From: an uncultured Bacillaceae bacterium
GTDB taxonomy: Bacteria > Bacillota > Bacilli > Bacillales > Alkalibacillaceae
DNA length: 7,752 nucleotides
Assembly: GCA_937958375.1 (NCBI GenBank)
Contig: CALGNY010000249.1
Coordinates: forward strand, 1 to 7,752
Reading direction: 5' to 3'
The notes beneath the pieces were generated by a model that saw only the letters and a list, made by a program, of their open reading frames with translations, had not been told where the DNA came from and made no database searches. The translations under genes were made by a program, and so were the position numbers. Below are positions 1 to 6,487 of the stretch, one piece after another. Position 1 is the first letter of the stretch. Each line of letters starts with the position of its first letter.

Positions 1-150
1 ACGGGGAGCTGGTGAGCCTCCTCGTGCTGAAGCACTCCGGGGTCTCACCTAGGCTCTTCTTCCCGTAGGAGTCTACGTATATTTCCTCCGCTAAATTGTG
101 CATGGTTCGGATTCTGATCAGAGTAACTTAGTTATGTCCCGGCCTCTTTG
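1..150 (-). repeat. Bacillaceae-type intergenic repeat, cut by the window edge
   Basis: Non-coding, GC-rich and strongly folded compared with its surroundings. Nested inverted repeats are visible: GGTGAG (11-16) with CTCACC (44-49), an inner GTGC-TGAA-GCAC hairpin (24-35), and imperfect outer arms ACGGGGA (1-7) with TTCCCGT (60-66). TACGTA lies at 74-79, the 10-bp palindrome TCTGATCAGA at about 113-122, and TAACTTAGTTA at 124-134. On the minus strand the block starts with AAAGAGGCCGGGACATAAC (131-149) and later contains GCGGAGGAAATATACGTAG. From memory, both phrases resemble dispersed intergenic repeats of Bacillaceae and other Firmicutes; no search was run. The true end lies left of the window. 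No open reading frame or transposase is seen. Confidence 0.6.
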
Positions 151-175
151 TTATTTAACATGGAACTTATTTGTT

Positions 176-1459
176 TTAGATTTCTGTTCGAATAACTGTC
201 TGATTCCGATCTGGTCCGACCGAGAAAATGGCTACATCCGTTTTTGTTAATTCCTCAATGCGTTTAACGTACTTTTGAGCATTTTCTGGAAGGTTATCAA
301 ATGAATCGACAGATGTAATATCTTCTGTCCAGCCTGGAAGTTCTTCATAAATTGGTTTGCAACGATCAAGTTGTCTTAAGTTTGCTGGATAATAGTTGAT
401 GGTTTCTCCTTCAAACTCATACCCTACGCAAATTTTAAGTGTTTCAATTCCTGTCAAAACATCCAAACAATTTAGCGAAATCGCAGTCATTCCACTCGTT
501 CGTCGTGCATGGTTGACGACAACTGCATCAAACCAACCGACCCGTCGAGGTCTTCCGGTTGTTGTTCCGTATTCTCTTCCTACTTCACGTATCTGGTCAG
601 CAATTTCACCATCAAGTTCAGTCGGGAACGGTCCATCGCCGACTCTAGTCGTATACGCTTTTGAAACACCTACGACATTTTCAATGAAATTTGGACCAAT
701 TCCGCTTCCGGTTGCAACGCCTGCAGCCGACGTACTAGATGACGTCACATATGGATAGGTTCCGTGATCAATATCCAGCATCACGCCTTGTGCACCTTCA
801 AAGAGTACTTTGTTCCCTTTTTCAATTTCATTTTCTAAAATGACTGATGTATCCGTTACGTACGGTTGTAGCTCTTCACCGTATTTCTTGTATTCTTCAT
901 AAACCGCTTCAAAATCCAGTTGTTCGGAATTCGCATATTGTTTCAATAATTGATTTTTCTCGTTGATTAAGCTTTCTAGTTTTTCTTTTAAGGTATCCGG
1001 ATCGATCAAATCCGCCATTCGGATGCCGATTCGGTTCACTTTGTCAGCGTAAGCCGGGCCAATTCCTTTTTTGGTCGTTCCAATTTGCTTGTCTACTCCT
1101 TTATTTTCTTCTTGAAGTCGATCAAGCTCTATATGATAAGGCAAAATGACATGTGCCCGATTACTGATTTTCAAATGTGAAAGGTCTGCGCCATGACTTT
1201 TTACATAATCCATTTCCTTCAGCAATGCTTTCGGATTGATGACCATTCCATTTCCAAGGATGCATATTTTTTCAGAATTGAAGATTCCGGATGGGATTAG
1301 GTGAAGCTTATAGGTCTGTCCATTAAACTGAATCGTATGACCAGCGTTGTCTCCACCTTGATATCTCGCGACTACATCAGATTGCTGTGCAAGAAAATCG
1401 GTAATTTTCCCTTTTCCTTCGTCTCCCCATTGTGTACCTACTACGACTGTCGTTGCCAT
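176..1459 (-). CDS. purA: Adenylosuccinate synthetase PurA
   Basis: This cytoplasmic enzyme joins IMP and aspartate using GTP to give adenylosuccinate, the first step from IMP to AMP. The 427-residue protein is full length for the family. The N-terminal P-loop-like motif WGDEGKGK is at 11-18 with catalytic Asp13, and catalytic His41 sits in DNAGHT. IMP-binding GTTKKGIGPAYADK is at 127-140, FEGAQGVMLDIDHGTYP at 220-236, the TTTGRPRRVGW loop at 299-309, and the guanine-recognition segment NCLDVLTG at 330-337. The ATG start is set by AGGAGG (1468-1473) eight bases upstream. The gene has its own promoter with PurBox-like sites and appears monocistronic. It is separated from dnaB by a convergent two-gene insert. 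No clear T-tract terminator is seen after the stop; the transcript runs into the folded repeat. Confidence 0.98.
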   Translation of the reverse strand: MATTVVVGTQWGDEGKGKITDFLAQQSDVVARYQGGDNAGHTIQFNGQTYKLHLIPSGIFNSEKICILGNGMVINPKALLKEMDYVKSHGADLSHLKISNRAHVILPYHIELDRLQEENKGVDKQIGTTKKGIGPAYADKVNRIGIRMADLIDPDTLKEKLESLINEKNQLLKQYANSEQLDFEAVYEEYKKYGEELQPYVTDTSVILENEIEKGNKVLFEGAQGVMLDIDHGTYPYVTSSSTSAAGVATGSGIGPNFIENVVGVSKAYTTRVGDGPFPTELDGEIADQIREVGREYGTTTGRPRRVGWFDAVVVNHARRTSGMTAISLNCLDVLTGIETLKICVGYEFEGETINYYPANLRQLDRCKPIYEELPGWTEDITSVDSFDNLPENAQKYVKRIEELTKTDVAIFSVGPDRNQTVIRTEI

Positions 1460-1502
1460 ATAGACAACCTCCTAAAGTTAAGATATCAATCAACCATTGC
1501 TA

Positions 1503-1531
1503 ATTTTAACAGGAATCGTTCGTTAAAACAA
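1503..1531 (-). promoter_or_regulatory. Probable purA promoter (extended -10)
   Basis: On the minus strand, TAAAAT (1503-1508) is preceded by TGT (1509-1511), making an extended -10 of form TGnTAAAAT. Seventeen bases further upstream is TTGTTT (1526-1531), a partial -35. The predicted start is near 1496, giving a leader of about 35 bases before the ATG at 1459. The weak -35 and extended -10 suit a regulated vegetative promoter. This is inferred from pattern and position only. Confidence 0.6.
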
Positions 1532-1548
1532 TGATAAAACGAATGATT
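1514..1548. promoter_or_regulatory. Candidate PurR operator: inverted PurBox-like pair
   Basis: AATCGTTCGTT (1514-1524) and AACGAATGATT (1538-1548) form an inverted repeat with one mismatch. The cores TTCG (1519-1522) and CGAA (1540-1543) are 17 bases apart. PurR operators of Bacillus-type bacteria are known as paired, inverted boxes with CGAA cores separated by 16-17 bases within AT-rich flanks, and purA belongs to that regulon in B. subtilis. The pair overlaps the -35 region of the proposed purA promoter, which fits repression. The orientation of the two boxes was not checked against a characterised operator. Confidence 0.55.
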
Positions 1549-1768
1549 GTTTGTGTATATGGTGATAATGTACGTTATTGGACTATTAATTCTACTATTT
1601 TGAGGATTATCCTTTACTTTTCCCCAGTATTTCAGATTCATTAATATTTATAAATTGTTATCTTTTGTTATCTTATTTATTTGTTATTTAATTTATTTAT
1701 TAATTTTATTAAAATATATTTTAATTTTATTAAAGTTATGCTAACCTGTTGTTAGTGAGGTGAGAAAA
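1549..1768 (+). promoter_or_regulatory. AT-rich upstream region of the DUF2089/membrane unit with phased repeats
   Basis: No gene is seen here. An 11-bp palindrome AGGATTATCCT lies at 1603-1613. TTGTTATCTT occurs twice head to tail (1655-1664, 1665-1674), with a partial third copy TTGTTATTTA at 1681-1690. The sequence TTAATTTTATTAAA occurs exactly twice (1700-1713 and 1721-1734), 21 bp apart; each copy contains arms TTAAT/ATTAA around TTT. A possible -10, TATATT (1715-1720), lies between the two copies, with no convincing -35. A small inverted repeat CTAAC-N5-GTTAG (1741-1755) precedes the Shine-Dalgarno GAGGTG (1757-1762). The region must hold the promoter of the downstream genes, but its exact position is uncertain. 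Confidence 0.4.
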
Positions 1769-2065
1769 ATGGATAACAAAAACGTTCCTAGCTGGTTTTT
1801 ATCCTTGGAAGAGGAAGACGCAGAATTCATCAAGAAATTTGTATTAACATCTGGATCACTCAAAGAAATCTCGAGAATCTATGAAGTCTCTTATCCAACG
1901 GTAAGGGTTCGACTGGACCGATTAATCCAGAAAATCAAACTAAGTGAAGAGGAAGAAAATGAGGATTTCGTCAAGTTCATCAAGCAGCTTTCAATCGATG
2001 ATCGGATTGACCTGGAGGAAGCAAAATTAATTATCGAAAAATATAAATCAGAGAAAGAGGGATAA
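1769..2065 (+). CDS. DUF2089-type helix-turn-helix protein, short form
   Basis: A predicted cytoplasmic DNA-binding protein of 98 residues. The N-terminal PSWFLSLEEEDAEFIKKFV (7-25) and the following helix-turn-helix GSLKEISRIYEVSYPTVRVRLDRLI (29-53) match the DUF2089 core as I know it. DUF2089 members often start with a zinc ribbon of paired cysteines; this one has no cysteine, so it is the short form. After an acidic linker (EEEENED) the C-terminus FVKFIKQLSIDDRIDLEEAKLIIEKYK resembles the short helical motif that often ends such proteins. An in-frame GTG at 1760 is possible, but GAGGTG at 1757-1762 sits six bases before the ATG and decides for 1769. The stop is two bases before the membrane-protein gene, so the two are surely co-transcribed. 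Targets are unknown; autoregulation is a guess. Confidence 0.8.
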   Translation: MDNKNVPSWFLSLEEEDAEFIKKFVLTSGSLKEISRIYEVSYPTVRVRLDRLIQKIKLSEEEENEDFVKFIKQLSIDDRIDLEEAKLIIEKYKSEKEG

Positions 2066-2067
2066 TT

Positions 2068-2352
2068 ATGCATTGGTTTTTAAGTTTGCTGCTAGCAATA
2101 GCTATTTTAGTTGTTCAACACTTCCTATCCACCCGGGAAAAGGCGTTTTGGGGAGCACTTCTACCAGTTGTATATGCAGGTTTTATGGTCTATCTAAATT
2201 ATTCTGGACAATCAGCAGATATGGATGAATTTTGGTTCATTTCTATCTTAGGAACGGTAATTTTACTCTCCGAATGGGCGTCGGGAAGAGAGGCTATTAA
2301 GAAAAGAAGAAAAAATGAGCTGGAGAAAATGAAGACGCTAGATATGAATTAA
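2068..2352 (+). CDS. Small three-helix membrane protein, function unknown
   Basis: I do not recognise a named family. The 94-residue protein has three hydrophobic segments, about 2-19, 25-44 and 54-72. The short loop STREK after the first is charged, the second loop (NYSGQSADMDEF) is acidic, and the tail from 74 is rich in Lys/Arg (REAIKKRRKNELEKMK). By the positive-inside rule this predicts N-terminus out, first loop in, second loop out and a cytoplasmic, probably helical tail. AAGAGGG (2055-2061) lies six bases before the ATG, inside the end of the upstream regulator gene, so translation is likely coupled. Small HTH-regulator/membrane-protein pairs are common in Firmicutes, and the regulator may control this gene. 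No catalytic motif is visible. Codon and base usage is AT-richer than in dnaB or gdpP. Confidence 0.72.
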   Translation: MHWFLSLLLAIAILVVQHFLSTREKAFWGALLPVVYAGFMVYLNYSGQSADMDEFWFISILGTVILLSEWASGREAIKKRRKNELEKMKTLDMN

Positions 2353-2414
2353 TGACTGGATGAATGATATATTTACCCGTAAGGCACCATAAATGAGGTA
2401 AACTACTTTCTATC

Positions 2415-2448
2415 GTCAAAAACCCGCCGAGCGATCGGCGGGCTTCCT
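2415..2448. terminator. Bidirectional intrinsic terminator between converging units
   Basis: CCCGCCGA (2423-2430), loop GCGA, and TCGGCGGG (2435-2442) make a perfect 8-bp GC-rich stem. On the minus strand it is followed by TTTTT, a canonical terminator for the yybS-gdpP-rplI-dnaB operon. On the plus strand the trailing CTTCCTTCT is a weaker T-tract but could serve the DUF2089/membrane unit. It lies about 195 bases past the dnaB stop and 70 bases past the plus-strand gene. Confidence 0.88.
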
Positions 2449-2487
2449 TCTACTTATTGTGTAAATGGCTTCAGTTGAATAGTCTAG

Positions 2488-2634
2488 CTTCTGGGTTAAT
2501 TTGCAAACCTTCGACGTTTATCCGCATGGCTTCTGGGTTAAAAGGGTCCACTACTGGGTTCTCTCTAACACCTTCTGGGTTAATCTATTCAACTTCTGCG
2601 TTCACCCCTCTATCTTCAGTGTTCTTCTTTTTCT
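2488..2634. repeat. 21-bp tandem array, seven units, downstream of dnaB
   Basis: On the plus strand, a 10-bp motif close to CTTCTGGGTT starts at 2488, 2509, 2530, 2551, 2572, 2593 and 2614, exactly 21 bp apart each time. Three copies are perfect (2488, 2530, 2572); the others are CTTCGACGTT, CTACTGGGTT, CTTCTGCGTT and CTTCAGTGTT. The 11-bp segments between motifs are unrelated to each other. A degenerate eighth copy (CTTCAGTT, about 2469) is out of phase by 2 bp. The array starts just after the dnaB stop and ends before the terminator, so it should be in the dnaB mRNA 3' UTR, where the motif reads AACCCAGAAG. Being 7 codons per unit, it gives heptapeptide repeats in every frame. Function is unknown. 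Confidence 0.9.
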
Positions 2635-2637
2635 AAA

Positions 2638-4002
2638 TCAAGCAGGTGGAATCTCTGCATCGGAATACCTGCGATCGAGGTCGACGAATTTATTGTATTC
2701 TTTGACGAAGGCCAGTTCGACCGTGCCGACTGGGCCGTTCCTTTGCTTGGCGATAATGATTTCGATGATGTTTTCTTTCTCGGATTCTTGATCGTAGTAA
2801 TCATCACGGTATAAGAAGCCGACAATATCTGCGTCCTGCTCAATACTTCCCGACTCCCGAATATCTGACATCATCGGTCGTTTATCCTGGCGTTGTTCTA
2901 CGCCACGGGAAAGCTGGGATAGTGCGATTACCGGAACTTCCAATTCACGGGCCAATGCTTTCAGAGCACGAGAGATTTCTGATACTTCTTGCTGTCTGTT
3001 TTCACGGCTACTGGCCGAGCTGCCTTGGATTAACTGCAAGTAATCAATCAAGACCATGCCAAGCCCACTCTCTTGCTTCAGACGACGACATTTTGAGCGG
3101 ATCTCATTGACTTTGATGCCTGGCGTATCGTCTATGTAAATCCCTGCATTGGATAGACTACCCATCGCCATCGTGAGTTTACGCCAGTCTTCTTCTTGAA
3201 GCTTTCCTGTTCTTAGACGTTGCGAATCAATATTGCCCTCAGCACATAGCATCCGCATGACGAGCTGATCGGCACCCATCTCCAAACTGAAAATGGCTAC
3301 GTTCTCATCTGAATTGACCGCCACATTTTGAGCGATGTTCAATGCGAAGGCCGTTTTACCAACGGATGGACGAGCGGCAACGATGATCAAATCGTTTTTC
3401 TGGAAACCGGACGTGATATGATCCAAGTCCCTAAATCCAGTCGCAATTCCCGTCACTTCATCCTGTTGGTTATGCAGCTGTTCGATATTATCGTACACAT
3501 CGACAAGAACATCCTGGATATTTTGAAATCGACCGGATGCTTTATTTTGTGAAATTTCCAGGATCGTTTTCTCCGCATGGTCGAGTAGGTCGGTTACCTC
3601 ATCGCCTTCATCGTACGTCTTCGTCACAATGTCTGTCGCCGCAAAGATAATTCGACGAAGGGTCGATTTTTCTTCCACAATCCGTGCGTAGTACTCGATA
3701 TTGGCTGCTGTCGGTACAGAATTCGCAATATCGGTTAAATAGGACACGCCCCCTACTTCATTCAGCAGCTTCAAGTCCTCAAGCTCTGTTGTAATGGTGA
3801 CGAGGTCGATTGGTTCTCCTTTGTCGGTCAGACGAATCATCGTTTCGAATATGCGCTGGTGACTGACACGGTAGAAGTCCTCTGGCTCCAATATTTCCGT
3901 TGCGGTGACAATCGTATCCGGCACTAAGAAAATCGCACCCAATACAGCTTGTTCCGCTTCGATATTATGAGGTGGTGTGCGGTCTTGTGTAAGGTCTGAC
4001 AC
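2638..4002 (-). CDS. dnaB: Replicative DNA helicase DnaB (DnaC in B. subtilis naming)
   Basis: The hexameric ATP-driven helicase that unwinds DNA at the replication fork and recruits primase. At 454 residues it has the length I recall for the B. subtilis protein. The N-terminal domain (about 10-105, starting PPHNIEAEQAVLGAIF) is followed by a linker and a RecA-like ATPase domain from about 183. Walker A is ARPSVGKT (210-217), the catalytic Glu lies in FSLEMG (238-243), and Walker B is MVLIDYLQL with Asp320. DnaB signatures RESGSIEQDADIV (382-394) and AKQRNGPVGT (418-427) are present. There is no intein. A longer ATG start at 4023 exists, but AAAGGGGG lies about seven bases before the GTG at 4000-4002, and starting there gives the conserved N-terminus. 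It is the last gene of the operon, 30 bases after rplI. Confidence 0.97.
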   Translation of the reverse strand: MSDLTQDRTPPHNIEAEQAVLGAIFLVPDTIVTATEILEPEDFYRVSHQRIFETMIRLTDKGEPIDLVTITTELEDLKLLNEVGGVSYLTDIANSVPTAANIEYYARIVEEKSTLRRIIFAATDIVTKTYDEGDEVTDLLDHAEKTILEISQNKASGRFQNIQDVLVDVYDNIEQLHNQQDEVTGIATGFRDLDHITSGFQKNDLIIVAARPSVGKTAFALNIAQNVAVNSDENVAIFSLEMGADQLVMRMLCAEGNIDSQRLRTGKLQEEDWRKLTMAMGSLSNAGIYIDDTPGIKVNEIRSKCRRLKQESGLGMVLIDYLQLIQGSSASSRENRQQEVSEISRALKALARELEVPVIALSQLSRGVEQRQDKRPMMSDIRESGSIEQDADIVGFLYRDDYYDQESEKENIIEIIIAKQRNGPVGTVELAFVKEYNKFVDLDRRYSDAEIPPA

Positions 4003-4032
4003 ATCGTTTCCCCCTTTATCCATCTGAACGAC

Positions 4033-4479
4033 TTACTGTTCGGTTACATGCACTTTCAATGTCGCCGTGACTTCGTTGTGCAATTTCACCGGTACGTTCG
4101 TATAGCCTAATGACCGAATCGGTTCATCCAATTCGATTTTTCTTTTATCTACTTTAATGTCATGTGATTTCTTTAATTCATCAGCAATCTGCTTACTGGT
4201 GATTGAGCCGAACAACCGGCCACCTTCACCTGATTTGGCTGACAGTTCAACCGTCAATTCCTCAACGGTCCCTTTTAACCGCTTCGCTTCTTCCAATTCT
4301 TCCTGCGCTTGCTCTTTTTGTTTTTGTTTCTTCGCTTGCAATTGCTTCATATTTCCTGGGGTAGCTTCGACAGCTAAGTTATTTTTCAATAAATAGTTTT
4401 GCGCATAACCTGTCGAGACGTCTTTGACTTCACCTTTTTTTCCTTTACCTTTTACATCTTTTGTGAAAATGACTTTCAT
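4033..4479 (-). CDS. rplI: 50S ribosomal protein L9
   Basis: Large-subunit protein that binds 23S rRNA near the base of the L1 stalk and helps keep the reading frame. The 148-residue length is typical. The N-terminal domain MKVIFTKDVKGKGKKGEVKDV with GYAQNYLL (25-32) is the L9 signature. A Lys/Glu/Gln-rich helix (about 42-75) connects it to the C-terminal domain with GRLFGSITSKQIADEL (87-102) and IRSLGYTNVPVKLH (121-134). The ATG overlaps the gdpP stop codon by four bases (ATGA), and GGGGAGGGTG (4487-4496) precedes it by seven bases, so translation is likely coupled to gdpP. Confidence 0.98.
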   Translation of the reverse strand: MKVIFTKDVKGKGKKGEVKDVSTGYAQNYLLKNNLAVEATPGNMKQLQAKKQKQKEQAQEELEEAKRLKGTVEELTVELSAKSGEGGRLFGSITSKQIADELKKSHDIKVDKRKIELDEPIRSLGYTNVPVKLHNEVTATLKVHVTEQ

Positions 4480-6449
4480 TCGTCTTCACCCTCCCCTAAG
4501 TATTCATCGATAATTCCTTCTAATTGTTCGACGACTTGGTCGATCGTCGTATCTTCTAGTTGTGTTGCGGCGTTCGTTAAGTGACCGCCACCGTTCATGC
4601 TTTCCATAATGACCTGCACGTTCACTTCACCGAGTGACCGGGCACTGACACCGATTCTTCCATCCGAACGCTCAGAAACGACAAATGCTGCCCGGACACC
4701 GGTCATGGTAAGGAGCGTATCAGCCGCTTGAGCGATGATAATCGCTCCATACGGCTCACCATCAGCTCCACGTGAAATCGCAATCCCTTCTCGATAAATT
4801 GTCGCACCCTTGATCAATTCACTTCGCTTCACATAGATCTCGATGTCCTCTTTCAAGAGCTCTTGGACGAATACCGTATCGGCTCCTTTTGAACGTAAAT
4901 AGGAAGCCGCATCAAATGTCCGTGAACCCGTCCGGAGCGCAAAGGATTTCGTGTCGACAATGATTCCGGCAAGCAAGGATGATGCCTCAAGCACACTGAA
5001 TTTCAATGGGCCATCTTGGTACTGAAGCAGCTCCGTAACTAATTCTGCGGTTGACGAGGCATATGGCTCCATATAAACCAACGTTGGGTCTTCCACAAAC
5101 TCCTGTGCGCGTCTGTGGTGGTCGATGACAACGACCTGGTCTGTCCGGTTCAATAACTTTTCTTCCATGACCATCGAAGGTTTATGCGTATCGACAACGA
5201 TCACGAGAGAATCCTTCGTAACCATCTCCAACGAATCTTCTGGCGTGATCAACCACTGGGACAACGCTTCATCTTCATGAATTTTACCCATCAGTCGGTT
5301 CACACCTGTGTTGATGCCATCTGGATCGTATACGACATAGCCATTTTTGTTGTTTTGCTGTGCCATTTTCAACATCCCGATACAAGAGCCGATCGAGTCC
5401 ATATCCGGCATTTGGTGACCCATGATAAATACGCGATCACTCGCTTTCACGAGCTCACGCAACGCATGTGAAATCACTCGTGCACGGACCCGTGTCCGCT
5501 TTTCCATCGGATTCGTTTTTCCACCGTAAAATTTCACTTTACCGGATTCGTCCTTGACGGCAACCTGGTCTCCACCTCGGCCTAATGCTAGGTCCAAGCT
5601 GGATTGTGCCAACGTACCCAGCTCTGGTAAATCCGTCGTGTTTTTCCCGATACCGATACTTAATGTCAAGCTTACGTTTTGGTCGGAAATCGTTTCACGG
5701 ACTTCATCCAAAATTTCAAATTTGGTTTTTTCCAATTTTGATAAAACATCACGATTCATGACCGCCATAAAGCGATCCTGTGACGTGCGTTTCAAGAAAA
5801 TCCCGTTTTCATTCGACCAATTATTCAATAAGGAAGTTACTTGAGAGTTCAACTGACTTTTCAGCGTGTCATCCATTCCCTGTGTCAGTTCATCATAGTT
5901 ATCCAGATAAATGATTGCCAAGACAGTCTCTTCATCCGCATAACGCTTTTCGATTTCGATTTGCTCGGTTCGATCGAATAAATAAATCAATCGATTGTCC
6001 CGTTTATGAATCAATTGGAATTTACGGTCTTTGATCGTGATCCATTCTTCATCCGCTTCACTATTTGCCATCGATAGCAATTCTTCTGAAACATGTGACA
6101 ACGAATGGCCGATCACCGTATGTTCTGGATCAATAAAATCATTCAAATAAGGATTCGCCCATTCGATTTGCCGATCATCGCTATACAGAATAATTCCAAT
6201 CGGCATCTCCAATAGCGCTTCTTCCCCGACCTTCTTCACACGATAGGACAAGGTCGAAACATATTGTTCTGTCTTCCGCCTCAGCCGGTCCTCTGCCCGC
6301 AGAGAAAGAACAATGATGATCAACAAAACGACCGTCAATGCCACGCCGATCATCCATTGATAGAAAATCATCGTCACCGACAGAATCGTCGCTACAATAT
6401 ATAAAAACCAAATGTATTTATTAATAATCAGTTTTTTGATATCTTTCAT
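4476..6449 (-). CDS. gdpP: Cyclic-di-AMP phosphodiesterase GdpP (YybT)
   Basis: Membrane-bound enzyme that hydrolyses the second messenger c-di-AMP to pApA, affecting potassium and osmotic balance, cell wall homeostasis and beta-lactam tolerance in relatives. Numbering is from the longer start at 6461 (661 aa). Two membrane helices (about 13-53) lead to a PAS-like domain (about 84-165) and a degenerate GGDEF domain (about 175-315), with SQDR at 227-230 where a functional cyclase would have its signature. A DHH/DHHA1 phosphatase follows: GHQMPDMDSIGS (348-359), VDTHKP (423-428), DHH (447-449), VDTKSFALRTGSRT (502-515) and GGGHLTNAA (624-632). All metal-binding residues appear intact. AGGAG (6462-6466) directly abuts the ATG at 6461 but is 12 bases from the in-frame ATG at 6447-6449, so I prefer the latter (657 aa). 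The gene overlaps rplI by four bases. Confidence 0.96.
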   Translation of the reverse strand: MKDIKKLIINKYIWFLYIVATILSVTMIFYQWMIGVALTVVLLIIIVLSLRAEDRLRRKTEQYVSTLSYRVKKVGEEALLEMPIGIILYSDDRQIEWANPYLNDFIDPEHTVIGHSLSHVSEELLSMANSEADEEWITIKDRKFQLIHKRDNRLIYLFDRTEQIEIEKRYADEETVLAIIYLDNYDELTQGMDDTLKSQLNSQVTSLLNNWSNENGIFLKRTSQDRFMAVMNRDVLSKLEKTKFEILDEVRETISDQNVSLTLSIGIGKNTTDLPELGTLAQSSLDLALGRGGDQVAVKDESGKVKFYGGKTNPMEKRTRVRARVISHALRELVKASDRVFIMGHQMPDMDSIGSCIGMLKMAQQNNKNGYVVYDPDGINTGVNRLMGKIHEDEALSQWLITPEDSLEMVTKDSLVIVVDTHKPSMVMEEKLLNRTDQVVVIDHHRRAQEFVEDPTLVYMEPYASSTAELVTELLQYQDGPLKFSVLEASSLLAGIIVDTKSFALRTGSRTFDAASYLRSKGADTVFVQELLKEDIEIYVKRSELIKGATIYREGIAISRGADGEPYGAIIIAQAADTLLTMTGVRAAFVVSERSDGRIGVSARSLGEVNVQVIMESMNGGGHLTNAATQLEDTTIDQVVEQLEGIIDEYLGEGEDE

Positions 6450-6487
6450 TTGTATCGTCATCTCCTAAAAGAACGACATCAACCAAC

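Noticed and set aside
1551..1674. DnaA boxes or an AT-rich replication unwinding element near purA/dnaB
   Set aside because: Only imperfect matches such as TGTGTATAT occur, with no cluster of good boxes, despite the AT-rich tract.
2372..2402. TTTACC...GGTAAA inverted repeat after the membrane-protein gene
   Set aside because: Six-bp AT-rich arms with a 19-base loop and no T-tract; a clear terminator lies just downstream.
2488..2634. CRISPR array
   Set aside because: The repeat is only 10 bp with 11-bp gaps, far too short for CRISPR repeats and spacers, and no cas genes are present.
2501..2791. Plus-strand 96-residue reading frame with FWV/YWV repeats
   Set aside because: It is the opposite-strand translation of the 21-bp array running on into the antisense of dnaB, with no ribosome binding site; the repeats follow from the DNA period.
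5554..5844. Plus-strand reading frames over gdpP, and similar ones over purA, dnaB, rplI and yybS
   Set aside because: They lie antisense to well-conserved genes, lack ribosome binding sites and show no recognisable protein.
6088..6115. Sigma-D-like antisense promoter inside gdpP (GAAA, 16 bases, GCCGATCA)
   Set aside because: A sigma-D antisense transcript at gdpP is reported for B. subtilis, but GCCGAT recurs several times on the plus strand of this gene and the match here is partial, so it cannot be supported.
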